From Gammaproteobacteria bacterium (GTDB lineage: Bacteria; Pseudomonadota; Gammaproteobacteria; Steroidobacterales; Steroidobacteraceae): a DNA stretch of 58,762 nucleotides. Of the stretch, positions 33,240 to 41,263 are shown piece after piece. The DNA lies in contig JAJPKM010000017.1 in NCBI GenBank assembly GCA_021323735.1, positions 1-58,762 on the forward strand, in the 5' to 3' direction. The first letter of the stretch is position 1. The number at the start of each line of letters is the position of its first letter. Below the pieces are notes generated by a model. It did no database searches. It saw only the letters and a list, made by a program, of their open reading frames with translations, and was not told the DNA's origin. Made by a program: the position numbers and the translations under genes.

Positions 33240-33692
33240 CTATGACACGGACCGTCGGCGTCCGAGCACCCAGTCCAGGGATACGGTACCGGCACCGGCT
33301 ATGGCCAGCCACAGGAACAGCGCGAGATACTCGGTCTCGTCGAATCCGAGCAAGGTTTCCAGAGAATCCACGTCGTCCCACTTGGCGGCGAGAATGGCGA
33401 CGATCATCGTGACCCCTAGCGCACCGGCTGAGATGCGGGTGATGAGGCCAAGCAGCAGAAAGATGCCGCCGAAGAATTCAACGCCGGACACGAAGGGCGT
33501 CAGAATCTGGGGCGCCGGGATATGCCAGCTGGCAAAGTTCTCGGTAATGGCGGGCAGGTTGTGCAGCTTGCCCCAACCGCTCCACATGAATACCCATCCG
33601 ACCACGACGCGCGCGAACAGCGGAGCGAGCCAGGTGAGGTGTCGAGCGATCCGCTCGGGCCATGCGATCAACCAACCGTAGAGTGCGTTCAT
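33240..33692 (-). CDS. DoxX-family membrane protein
   Basis: The ATG at 33692 follows GAGGAATGAG, and an earlier in-frame start at 33731 lacks a site. The 150-residue protein has about four membrane helices, with the family features LAPLFARVVVGWVFMWSGWGKLHNL, FASWHIPAPQILTPFVSGVEFFGGIFLLLGLITRISAGAL and LALFLWLAIAGAGTVSLDWVLGRR. DoxX-like proteins are quinone-linked or accessory inner-membrane proteins, and one is a regular member of bufferin operons (BufD position). Here it lies 77 bp upstream of the bufferin-like gene and should be cotranscribed with it. Confidence 0.88.
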   Translation of the reverse strand: MNALYGWLIAWPERIARHLTWLAPLFARVVVGWVFMWSGWGKLHNLPAITENFASWHIPAPQILTPFVSGVEFFGGIFLLLGLITRISAGALGVTMIVAILAAKWDDVDSLETLLGFDETEYLALFLWLAIAGAGTVSLDWVLGRRRSVS

Positions 33693-33834
33693 CTCATTCC
33701 TCGTTTGTTCGGGTTGCATCCGCTCGATCACCGTGGCGGTACGCGTCGAGTATTGAAATCGTACCCACTAAAGACCGGGTTGCGTGGACAATTATTTCGC
33801 TGCGCGGACAGTGGCCAGGATGATCATTGACTGC

Positions 33835-34063
33835 TCAATACACAATCAGTACCTTGCCGGCACAGGCCGCCGGCCGGAATTCGACGAGGGGCGCTGATCG
33901 AGCGGGCCTGCGCCTGGCCGAAGGTCGCCAAGCGAGGCAGATTCCCGGCGACCTGAGGCGCGAGCCTGCCGCGTCTGATGGCGCCTGACAGCCGTTTGCT
34001 ACTGCGGGCAACCGGAGCGATGCCCTGACCCTGGTGGATCTGGTTGCAGGCCCGGCGCCGCAA
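33835..34063 (-). pseudogene. Possible remnant of a zinc-type dehydrogenase / quinone reductase C-terminus
   Basis: The 418-bp stretch between doxX and the GST gene has no intact gene. Minus-strand reading gives AIRRGRLAPQVAGNLPRLATF then QAQARSISAPR, and after a one-base frame change EFRPAACAGKVLIVY with a stop at 33837-33835. This resembles the end of medium-chain dehydrogenases (xGRLxPxV...AxxAHxxLExGxxxGKxVL). The helix residues are eroded and the N-terminal three quarters are missing. I read it as a decayed gene fragment, but the match is weak. Confidence 0.35.
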
Positions 34064-34110
34064 TTTTCATGTCGGAAGCCCCTACATTTTTAAACAAAGG
34101 AAATCGTTTC

Positions 34111-34791
34111 ATGATCAAGTTCTACTATCACCCCTCGCCGAACCCCGCCAAGGTCGCCTTGTTTCTCGAAGAAGCGGGACTGCCTTACGAAGTCGTTCCG
34201 GTCGACACCCGCAAGGGCGAGCAATTCACCCCCGAGTTCGTGGCGATCAATCCGAACAGCAAGACCCCGGCGATCACCGATGGCGATGTGCGGGTTTTCG
34301 ACAGTACGGCGATTCTCATGTATCTCGCCGAGAAGAGCGGAAAATTCCTGCCCGAGAATACGCCCAAGGCGCGCGGCGAATTGTTGTCGTGGCTCATGTT
34401 CGTAGCCACCGGCATCGGGCCGTACTCGGGACAGGCCGTGCACTTCAAGCACTTCGCGCCGAAGGGGCTGGACTACGCAGTCGATCGTTATCAATTCGAG
34501 GCGCGCCGGCACTACGGTATTTTGGATGCTCAGTTGGCAACCGGCCCGTACCTCTTGGGGAAGACCTATACCATTGCCGATATGTCGGCATGGGGCTGGG
34601 CGCGCGCGCTGCCTTTCATTCTGGGCGATGAGGCATGTGCGGCCATGCCGCACCTGAAGCGCTGGTTCGATCTGATCAGCGCGCGGCCGGCGGCGATTCG
34701 CGCCAATGCGCTCAAGGACAAGTACAGCTTCAAGACCGATATGGATGCCGAGGCTCGGCGTCACATGTTCCGCCACGTGGCGACCGCTTAA
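34111..34791 (+). CDS. Glutathione S-transferase family protein
   Basis: The ATG at 34111 follows AAAGGAAATCGTTTC and gives 226 residues. The N-terminal thioredoxin-like domain contains MIKFYYHPSPNPAKVALFLEE (Ser/Asn catalytic region), NPNSKTPAITDGDVRVFDSTAILMYLAEK with the cis-Pro and the Asp-Ser pair that binds the glutathione gamma-glutamyl group. The all-helical C-terminal domain has GPYLLGKTYTIADMSAWGWA, the conserved N-capping box and Asp. The sequence is nearest to the YfcG/Ure2p-like group with disulphide-bond reductase activity. It probably acts on oxidised or electrophilic substrates in the cytoplasm. The acyltransferase gene follows after about 20 bp. Confidence 0.92.
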   Translation: MIKFYYHPSPNPAKVALFLEEAGLPYEVVPVDTRKGEQFTPEFVAINPNSKTPAITDGDVRVFDSTAILMYLAEKSGKFLPENTPKARGELLSWLMFVATGIGPYSGQAVHFKHFAPKGLDYAVDRYQFEARRHYGILDAQLATGPYLLGKTYTIADMSAWGWARALPFILGDEACAAMPHLKRWFDLISARPAAIRANALKDKYSFKTDMDAEARRHMFRHVATA

Positions 34792-34810
34792 GTTACGGAA
34801 GATCTTGGGG

Positions 34811-36271
34811 TTGCGCTTCAAGCAAGCCGCCATTCTTGCGGTAACTGCCGTGGCCATCGCGGCAGTTACCGTATTCGCGGGCGCACGGCTCTTGCGCTCG
34901 CGCGCACCGGATCTGCATCGTCTCTACGCCAGCGGCATGGAACGCGCGCAAGTGCCGCCGGTGATTATCATCCCGGGCATCTTAGGATCGCGGCTGCGCG
35001 AACGCGGCAGTGGCCGCGAGCTCTGGCCGGGATCCATCTACAACCTGTTGTTCTCCGCGCGCTCATTGGCGCTCGATATAGACCCAAAGACGCTGGAGCC
35101 CCGTGCCGATGACGTCGAGGCCTACGATCTTTTCCGCGAAGCGCTGGGGAGCGATTACTACGGGGCGATCATCGACACCCTCGAGAGGCAGGGCGGCTAC
35201 GTGCGCGGTCAACCTGGACGCGCCGCCGACCCCGCAAAGCGCCGCTATTATATTTTCCCCTACGACTGGCGGCAGGACAACATCGTCACCGCGCGCAAGC
35301 TGGATGCGTTGATCGAACAGATTCGCTCGGACTACGCGGATCCAAAGCTCAAAGTCGACATCGTCGCGCACAGCATGGGCGGTCTCATCACCCGCTACTA
35401 CATCCAGTACGGCGTGGCCGACGTGCTCGACGGCAATGAGTTTCCGGCCAATTTCGCCGGTGCGAACAAGATTCGCACCGCCGTATTGCTCGGCACGCCC
35501 AACTTAGGTTCCGTGGGCGCTCTGCACAGTTTGCTCGCCGGCTACCAGGTCGGCAGACAGGCCATTCCCCCGGAAGCGCTGGCGACCATGCCGAGTGTTT
35601 ACGAACTGCTGCCGCACCCCATCACCGATTGGATCGTCGATACCAAGGGTCAAGTCCTGGAGAGGGATCTCTTCTTCGTCGGCACATGGATAGCGTACCA
35701 GTGGTCGGTGTTCGACCCTGCCGTCGAGAATCGCGTACGGGCGTCAGTCACGAGCGCCGCGGAAGGGCAGCAAAGGATCAACCTGCTGGGCGACTACTTC
35801 GCCAAGCGCATCGAGCGCGCAAGGCGATTCGTCTGGTCGCTGACTTACAACGTGTCCCAGAATGCACCGGTGCGGCTGGTCGTGTTTGGTGGGGATTGCA
35901 CGCTCACGCCCGCACGCGTGGTGGAAGAGCCGGGAGCCGCGCCGGACGGTCGCGCAGTCGTGCGGCTGCTGCCGAATGCCATCAAGTCCCCGCAGCCCGG
36001 CATCGACTACTCTCGCCTCATGCTTGAGCCGGGTGACGGCGAGGTCACCAAACCTTCGTTGCTCGCGCGCCAGTCCTTGGATCCCACGGTGTCGCGTTCC
36101 GATGACGTGTTCTTCCCGCTGGCTTATGCCTTTTTCCTGTGCGTCGATCATGAACATCTCGCCGGCAACATCAATTTCCAGGACAACCTGCTCAACGTCC
36201 TCTTGGAGCGCGGGCGGTCGTGGGAGAATACTTCGGTACCCGCTGCCAAGGAGCGCGGACGGAAGAACTGA
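34811..36271 (+). CDS. LCAT-like lipase/acyltransferase (alpha/beta hydrolase)
   Basis: No ATG lies at a sensible place. TTG 34811 has GGAAG about nine bases upstream, and TTG 34805 is an alternative. About 486 residues. A hydrophobic N-terminus (QAAILAVTAVAIAAVTVFAGARLL) is a signal anchor. The lecithin:cholesterol-acyltransferase motifs are present: oxyanion loop VIIIPGILGSRL, LWPGSIY, YYIFPYDWRQD, and nucleophile elbow IVAHSMGGLITRYY. A region TAVLLGTPNLGS follows, and late Asp and His positions are plausible (VFGGDCTLTP, VDHEHLAG). It likely hydrolyses or transfers fatty acyl chains of lipids at the envelope. It is convergent with a patatin-like lipase gene 43 bp away. Confidence 0.82.
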   Translation: MRFKQAAILAVTAVAIAAVTVFAGARLLRSRAPDLHRLYASGMERAQVPPVIIIPGILGSRLRERGSGRELWPGSIYNLLFSARSLALDIDPKTLEPRADDVEAYDLFREALGSDYYGAIIDTLERQGGYVRGQPGRAADPAKRRYYIFPYDWRQDNIVTARKLDALIEQIRSDYADPKLKVDIVAHSMGGLITRYYIQYGVADVLDGNEFPANFAGANKIRTAVLLGTPNLGSVGALHSLLAGYQVGRQAIPPEALATMPSVYELLPHPITDWIVDTKGQVLERDLFFVGTWIAYQWSVFDPAVENRVRASVTSAAEGQQRINLLGDYFAKRIERARRFVWSLTYNVSQNAPVRLVVFGGDCTLTPARVVEEPGAAPDGRAVVRLLPNAIKSPQPGIDYSRLMLEPGDGEVTKPSLLARQSLDPTVSRSDDVFFPLAYAFFLCVDHEHLAGNINFQDNLLNVLLERGRSWENTSVPAAKERGRKN

Positions 36272-36314
36272 TCTCGGGACCGGCTACTATTTCCCGACGC
36301 CGGTGGGATCGGAC

Positions 36315-37583
36315 CTATCGAGGTTCGGGGCAGGTGGGCGTCGATCCAGGCAGCGTCAACAAGGCCTGAGAGGAACGCTGCAGCAGTCCTTCCGGCGTGG
36401 TCCACAATTCGCCGCGCACTGCACAGTCGGCGCCGAAGTTGAACAAGGCGCGCATGCCTTCGGGTTTAAGATCCAGAATTCCGTTGAAGGGGTAGTCATC
36501 CGGGATGGCCGTGACGTTGAAGTTCATGTCGTTTCTCGTTGCAATGGCGTACGCGGCAAGAACCGCCCCTCGGGTACTGCTGTGCAACGCGGCCTGCACC
36601 CCGCGTTTGAGGATGGACGGTACTCTGACTCGCGTGGTGGCCGTCGTGGCGCCGTACTGCTCATTGGTCATGACGTAGAGATTGGCTCCGCGTAGACCCT
36701 GTAATCGATCGGGCAAGATGGACGCGATCTCCGGCGCGATGAACATCGACGCCGTGGTGCTGCCGTCCACGTGCATCTCGTCGAAGGTGGTTCCCATGGA
36801 ATCGACCGGAATCATGACGGGGGGAAAGACTCCGGGAATGCTGGCGGACGCGATCAGCACCTGACGGAACAGCTTGAGGGCGGCCGGGCCGCCCTGCAGG
36901 GCAATGGCGCTCATATCCCAGATCACCGTGCGTTCGCTGTCGAGGTCCGTGGTGGCGATCAGCAGGAGACGCCCTTTTGCAGCTTCCTGCGCGACGGCGC
37001 GCAGCATCTCCTCGGTCGCGTAATGGTTCACGAGGTCGGCGAGCGGCTTGCCGCGAAAGACGCTGGCGCCGAACAAGGTACCCGTGATACTGAATTGCAG
37101 CAGGTTCACCGACCGCTGGCCTGAGAAGGATTCGGTCAGCTGGTCATCCCAGGAGGCTCCTAGAAAGGCAAAAGGCGCGGTCAGCGCACCGGCGCTCACT
37201 CCCGTGACGACATGAAATTCGGGGCGGATTCCCGCCTTGCTGAGTCCGGTGAGTGCGCCGGCGCCGAAGGCGGCACCGGCACCGCCGCCCGACAAGGCCA
37301 GCACGTTGACCGGGCCTCCCGCCGCAGCTCTGCGGACCAAGGCTAGGTAGTGCGCCGTGTCCTTTTCGAACGCCGCGCGGTCCTCGGCGACGACGCGCAC
37401 GCCCTCTGGGAAGCCCACCGGTGTACCCGTCTCGTACCAATAACGCGGGTGCTCGCGCCGTGCGGGGCCTGAACATGCTGCCGAGCACAGCGTCGCCGCT
37501 ATCAAGCATGCCGCTTGCAGGCGTCTGCCGAACTGCTTGCCGACGCCGGAGCTGGCGCCCGATTTGCCGCCTGTCAGATCCAT
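36315..37583 (-). CDS. Patatin-like phospholipase, predicted lipoprotein
   Basis: The ATG at 37583 gives 422 residues. Upstream in-frame codons extend through an unlikely 91-residue segment. The N-terminus (RRLQAACLIAATLCSAAC) looks like a signal peptide with a possible lipobox at its end. The patatin domain begins at VNVLALSGGGAGAAFGAGALTGL (oxyanion loop), with nucleophile GVSAGAL and catalytic Asp in MHVDGSTTAS, a DGS variant of the usual DG(G/A). It is a Ser-Asp dyad acyl hydrolase acting on phospholipids, placed in the envelope. The C-terminal part (KRGVQAALHSSTRGAVLAAY, DYPFNGILDLKPEGMRALF) resembles outer-membrane-associated patatins. Confidence 0.85.
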   Translation of the reverse strand: MDLTGGKSGASSGVGKQFGRRLQAACLIAATLCSAACSGPARREHPRYWYETGTPVGFPEGVRVVAEDRAAFEKDTAHYLALVRRAAAGGPVNVLALSGGGAGAAFGAGALTGLSKAGIRPEFHVVTGVSAGALTAPFAFLGASWDDQLTESFSGQRSVNLLQFSITGTLFGASVFRGKPLADLVNHYATEEMLRAVAQEAAKGRLLLIATTDLDSERTVIWDMSAIALQGGPAALKLFRQVLIASASIPGVFPPVMIPVDSMGTTFDEMHVDGSTTASMFIAPEIASILPDRLQGLRGANLYVMTNEQYGATTATTRVRVPSILKRGVQAALHSSTRGAVLAAYAIATRNDMNFNVTAIPDDYPFNGILDLKPEGMRALFNFGADCAVRGELWTTPEGLLQRSSQALLTLPGSTPTCPEPR

Positions 37584-37770
37584 GTCACCAAAACAGCAGA
37601 GGTGGGCACGGTGGTCTCCTGCTGCCCGGGTTGGGCACTTACACCTATATGGTGCCTGCTTTACTTCCTTCAAGCCAAACAGTCCGTTGAGCGTGTGGGA
37701 TGGCTTGACCTTACCGGTACTCAGGGCGTATTTAGCCGCGTAGAGCCGCCATTCCCCATGGAGAATGTTC

Positions 37771-38166
37771 ATGTCCACGCCCGTCATTCGATTTAGGATC
37801 GATTTCACCCCCTCGGCATTCGTGGGGCCGGGAAAGATCGATCTGCTCGAGGCCATACGAGAGTCCGGCTCTCTGTCTCAGGCGGCGCGTGATCTGGGGA
37901 TGAGTTATCGGCGTGCGTGGCTGTTGGTGGACAGTCTGAAATCCTCATTCCGAGAACCGGTCACCTTGGCCAGCAAGGGCGGCAAGGGTGGCGGTGGTGT
38001 CGCCTTGACGAGATTTGGCGAGCGCCTGATCAGCAGCTATCGCGCCATCGAGACCGACATCGCGGAGGTGGCCGCGCGACGCCTGCAAAAAATCACTCCC
38101 GCGGTGACCGAACGCGCCCACGCCAAGTCGGCATCGCGCCGGCCGCTGGTGCGTAAGCGCGACTGA
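37771..38166 (+). CDS. ModE N-terminal-type winged-helix DNA-binding protein
   Basis: The ATG at 37771 has GGAG seven bases upstream, and ATG 37765 lies too close to it. The 131-residue protein matches the LysR-like N-terminal domain of ModE: GPGKIDLLEAIRESGSLSQAARDLGMSYRRAWLLVDSL as helix-turn-helix, then the Gly-rich wing GGKGGGGVALTRFGERLI. It lacks the C-terminal molybdate-binding domains of full ModE (about 260 residues), so it may bind DNA without sensing molybdate, or sense another way. The tail is basic (AHAKSASRRPLVRKRD). It precedes a TonB-dependent receptor gene by 240 bp on the same strand, which is its most likely target. Confidence 0.85.
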   Translation: MSTPVIRFRIDFTPSAFVGPGKIDLLEAIRESGSLSQAARDLGMSYRRAWLLVDSLKSSFREPVTLASKGGKGGGGVALTRFGERLISSYRAIETDIAEVAARRLQKITPAVTERAHAKSASRRPLVRKRD

Positions 38167-38215
38167 CCTCGGATATAGGTTCTAAACCAACGCTGGAAAT
38201 TCTTACTGGCGACAT

Positions 38216-38244
38216 GTGACGGCTCCGGCCGCCGCCTCCGTCAC
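38216..38244. promoter_or_regulatory. Inverted repeat between the ModE-like gene and the receptor gene
   Basis: GTGACGG (38216-38222) and CCGTCAC (38238-38244) are perfect seven-base arms around a GC-rich 15-base centre. It lies 50 bp after the ModE-like stop and about 165 bp before the receptor ATG at 38408. It could end the first transcript as a hairpin or serve as an operator. No T-run follows. Confidence 0.35.
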
Positions 38245-38407
38245 GCCGCTGAAAAGTTCACGCGCTTGTCGTGCAGCTGCGCCGTCACAATACCGCAAGA
38301 ATTCGCTGCCACACTTTGCGCCTCCAAAAGGCCATCAGGCACTGGGATGAAACCCTGCGGTCGCTGTTGACCTCGTGCCGATGTCCGCCGCCACAAAGTG
38401 AATATCC

Positions 38408-41158
38408 ATGAATCAAATCTCCCGTACATCGAATCCCTTCAAGCTTGCCGCGGCGATTACCTGCATTCTCGCAGGTACTGCGGCGCTCGCCGCAGCCGAT
38501 GGCGCGGCGGACTCGACCGACGTGGCATCCGGAGAGAAGCGCCGTGCCGATGACAAAGAGGATGCCCTGAAGGAAATCGTCGTTCTCGGCCAGCGCACCA
38601 CGCCGGAAATCGCGCGGCAGGCGCAGGAACAAGCGCTGAATCTCATCAACCTGACCACCGCAGAGGAAATGCAGAAGCTTCCCGACATCAATACCGGTGA
38701 GGCCGTTCGCCGCATTCCGGGAATTTCGTTGGAAACGGATACCGGCGAGGGACGCTATATCAACATTCGCGGCCTGGACGCCGATCTCAACAGCACCACC
38801 TTTGGCGGTCTGCGACTGCCGCCGACGAACAACAGCTCGCCCTCCGGCGCGGGCCGTGCGGTGGCATTCGACTCGATTCCCATCGGCTTTGTCGGCGCGA
38901 TCAAGGTTACGAAGTCCAACCTGCCGGAGCAAGACGCTGAGGCGCTGGGCGGCACCATCGACATCACGCCGAAAACAGCGCCTTCGGACGGCAAGCCGTT
39001 TGCCGACCTCAAGCTCGGTACCGGTGAAGAATTGTTGCGCCACACCTGGATCACCGATCTCGCGGGCACCGCGGGCACGCGCTTCGGTGGCGGCAACGGC
39101 GGCTACAATCCATTCAGCGTGCTCGTGACGGCATCGGTCTACACCGATCGCCGCGGCATCGACGATGCCGAAGCCGGATTCATCGACAATCAGCCGGCGG
39201 TGCCCGATAAGGCGATCGCAGCCTTCGAGCAGCGGTACTACAACTATCATCGCGAACGGCACGGGTATGGTGCCGATTTCGGTTTCGACCCGGACGAAGC
39301 CAATCACTACTTTCTGCGCTACTACGATGCCGGATATTCGGAATCGGTGTTACGCAACCGCCTGATTTGGAATTTCCCCCTTCCACCGACGGTTGACCCC
39401 AACAACCCGAACGGCCTCATCGGTATTGCCGGAAAGCCGGTCACTGTCGACAGCGGTGCCATGCCCGGCTTTACGAAAGCATTGCGTGATGAAAAAGAAT
39501 TTCTCGACTCAAGAGTTGCCGAAGTCGGCGGCAAGAATCTGTTTGGCGACAATACCTTCGACTACCACGTGGGCTATACCAAGGGCACGTTCACCAAACC
39601 CTACGACTTGAATTCGGGCTTCGACAATCCGGCGCTGGCAAATGTCGCCTATGACAACACCACGAACCCGAACTTTCCCGTGTTCCGAGTGCTGCCCGGT
39701 ACCCCAGCGAACGGCACCGTCACCGTTAATCCTGCCGACCCTGCCGGCTACCAGTTCGACTCGTTGGTAAACCAGTCCACACATTCCGACGACCATGAAT
39801 GGGGCATCGGCGCAAATCTTACTCTGCCGACGCATCTGACCGACAGATCGAACGAAGAGGTCAAGTTTGGTGTCAACGCGCGCCTTCGCAACAGAACGAC
39901 CGAGACCCCGACATTCTTTCTCGAGGTTTTTCCCAACTTGCCGCTGACAGCGGCGGTGCAGGGCAATAACATCAATTTCTATCAGGGCCACTATGCCAAC
40001 GGCCCGCAGATCGATGCGGGGATCCTGCGCAACATCTATAGCGCCGCATTGGCAGCCGGGAACATCGGCACCGATCCTGTCGCCAATGAGCTCAACAACC
40101 AAACCGACAAGGAAGATGTGTACGCGGCGTACGGGCAGTACCAGTTCGGCTTCGGAGCCCTTAACATCATTGCCGGTCTGCGCATCGAAAATACCCAGGC
40201 TACATACGGGGGCTTCGACGATTCGGGGACATCGGCCAACAACGCTACGTGCCCGATCTTGGATAACACCCATGTCTGCGCCGTATCCAACAAGAGAAGC
40301 TACACCAACTTCTTTCCGACCGCGCAGGCGCGCTACGAAATCGAGCCGGATCTCATCGCTCGCGCGGCCATTTCCTCCACCATCGCCCGCCCGGGCTTCC
40401 AGCAGGTGACGGCGGCGACCACGGCCGACACCGTTGGTGACGTCATCACCGGCAATCCCAACCTCAAGCCGACGACGGCGACGGGCTTGGATCTGGCGAT
40501 CGAGAAGTACCTGCCGCATGCCGGCATCGCCTCCTTGGGATTCTTCGCGAAAGACATCAAGGACTACATCGTCACCGATGCGGTTCAGGCCGTTGGCGGC
40601 CAGCAGAATACGGGCGGCACCCTCGGCATCATGAGACGCATCAGTTTCGGGAATGCTCCGACATCTCATCTGTTCGGAGTCGAAACCAACTACGTCCAGC
40701 ATTTCCAGGACATTCTGCCTGGCCCCTTGGGCGGCCTCGGCGTATCCGCGAACTGGACCTGGGTCGACTCGCGGTATACGGTTCCGGTGATCGATCCGAA
40801 CACGGGATTCAGCACGCTGTCGCGTGATTCCATACTGCCGTCGACGTCGCGCAACACAGCGAACGCCGAATTACTCTATGACATGTACGGCCTGAGCCTG
40901 ACGCTCGGTGCCTACTACACCAGCAAGAATATCTTCTCCGTGGGCGGTACCGCGGCGCTGGACATCTGGACCCAGGAGCGTTTCTCGGTGGACTTCGGCA
41001 GCCAGTACAAGGTTACCGATCCATTCAGCATCTATTTCAACGCGAAGAACTTGACCAATACGGCGCTCAAACTCACCGAAGGCCCGGGCGACAACCGCGT
41101 CATCCAACGCGAGTTCTACGGCATCACCTTGCAGGTTGGGGGTAACTACAAGTTTTGA
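38408..41158 (+). CDS. TonB-dependent outer-membrane receptor (TonB-Xanth-Caul type)
   Basis: 916 residues with a signal peptide (LAAAITCILAGTAALAAAD). The N-terminal linker has EDALKEIVVLGQRTT, a TonB-box-like segment. The plug domain contains LTTAEEMQKLPDINTGEAVRRIPGISLETDTGEGRYINIRGLD and DSIPIGFVGAIKVTKSNLPEQDAEALGGTIDI, the hallmark of the Xanthomonas/Caulobacter receptor family. A 22-strand barrel follows, ending in LQVGGNYKF with terminal Phe. These receptors import siderophores, sugars or other scarce ligands using TonB-ExbBD energy. The ligand is unknown. The upstream ModE-like gene hints at metal or oxyanion control, which is inference. Confidence 0.93.
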   Translation: MNQISRTSNPFKLAAAITCILAGTAALAAADGAADSTDVASGEKRRADDKEDALKEIVVLGQRTTPEIARQAQEQALNLINLTTAEEMQKLPDINTGEAVRRIPGISLETDTGEGRYINIRGLDADLNSTTFGGLRLPPTNNSSPSGAGRAVAFDSIPIGFVGAIKVTKSNLPEQDAEALGGTIDITPKTAPSDGKPFADLKLGTGEELLRHTWITDLAGTAGTRFGGGNGGYNPFSVLVTASVYTDRRGIDDAEAGFIDNQPAVPDKAIAAFEQRYYNYHRERHGYGADFGFDPDEANHYFLRYYDAGYSESVLRNRLIWNFPLPPTVDPNNPNGLIGIAGKPVTVDSGAMPGFTKALRDEKEFLDSRVAEVGGKNLFGDNTFDYHVGYTKGTFTKPYDLNSGFDNPALANVAYDNTTNPNFPVFRVLPGTPANGTVTVNPADPAGYQFDSLVNQSTHSDDHEWGIGANLTLPTHLTDRSNEEVKFGVNARLRNRTTETPTFFLEVFPNLPLTAAVQGNNINFYQGHYANGPQIDAGILRNIYSAALAAGNIGTDPVANELNNQTDKEDVYAAYGQYQFGFGALNIIAGLRIENTQATYGGFDDSGTSANNATCPILDNTHVCAVSNKRSYTNFFPTAQARYEIEPDLIARAAISSTIARPGFQQVTAATTADTVGDVITGNPNLKPTTATGLDLAIEKYLPHAGIASLGFFAKDIKDYIVTDAVQAVGGQQNTGGTLGIMRRISFGNAPTSHLFGVETNYVQHFQDILPGPLGGLGVSANWTWVDSRYTVPVIDPNTGFSTLSRDSILPSTSRNTANAELLYDMYGLSLTLGAYYTSKNIFSVGGTAALDIWTQERFSVDFGSQYKVTDPFSIYFNAKNLTNTALKLTEGPGDNRVIQREFYGITLQVGGNYKF

Positions 41159-41175
41159 TAGGGATTGCGCGGCGT

Positions 41176-41193
41176 GGCGGCCTCAGGGCCGCC
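41176..41193. terminator. Hairpin after the TonB-dependent receptor gene
   Basis: GGCGGCC and GGCCGCC form a perfect seven-base stem around TCAG, 18 bp past the receptor stop. No T-run follows on either strand, so it may be only a weak or factor-dependent terminator between this gene and the convergent methyltransferase gene. Confidence 0.4.
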
Positions 41194-41263
41194 GCCACCC
41201 GCGGCCGCAAGCTCGGGAAGCCGGCACCAACATCTCCTGGCGCTTTGGCTTTGAAGACCGAAG

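Noticed and set aside
33240-33381. Long open extension upstream of the bufferin-like gene up to 33381
   Set aside because: It overlaps the DoxX coding end in another frame and lies before the strong ribosome binding site of ATG 33162.
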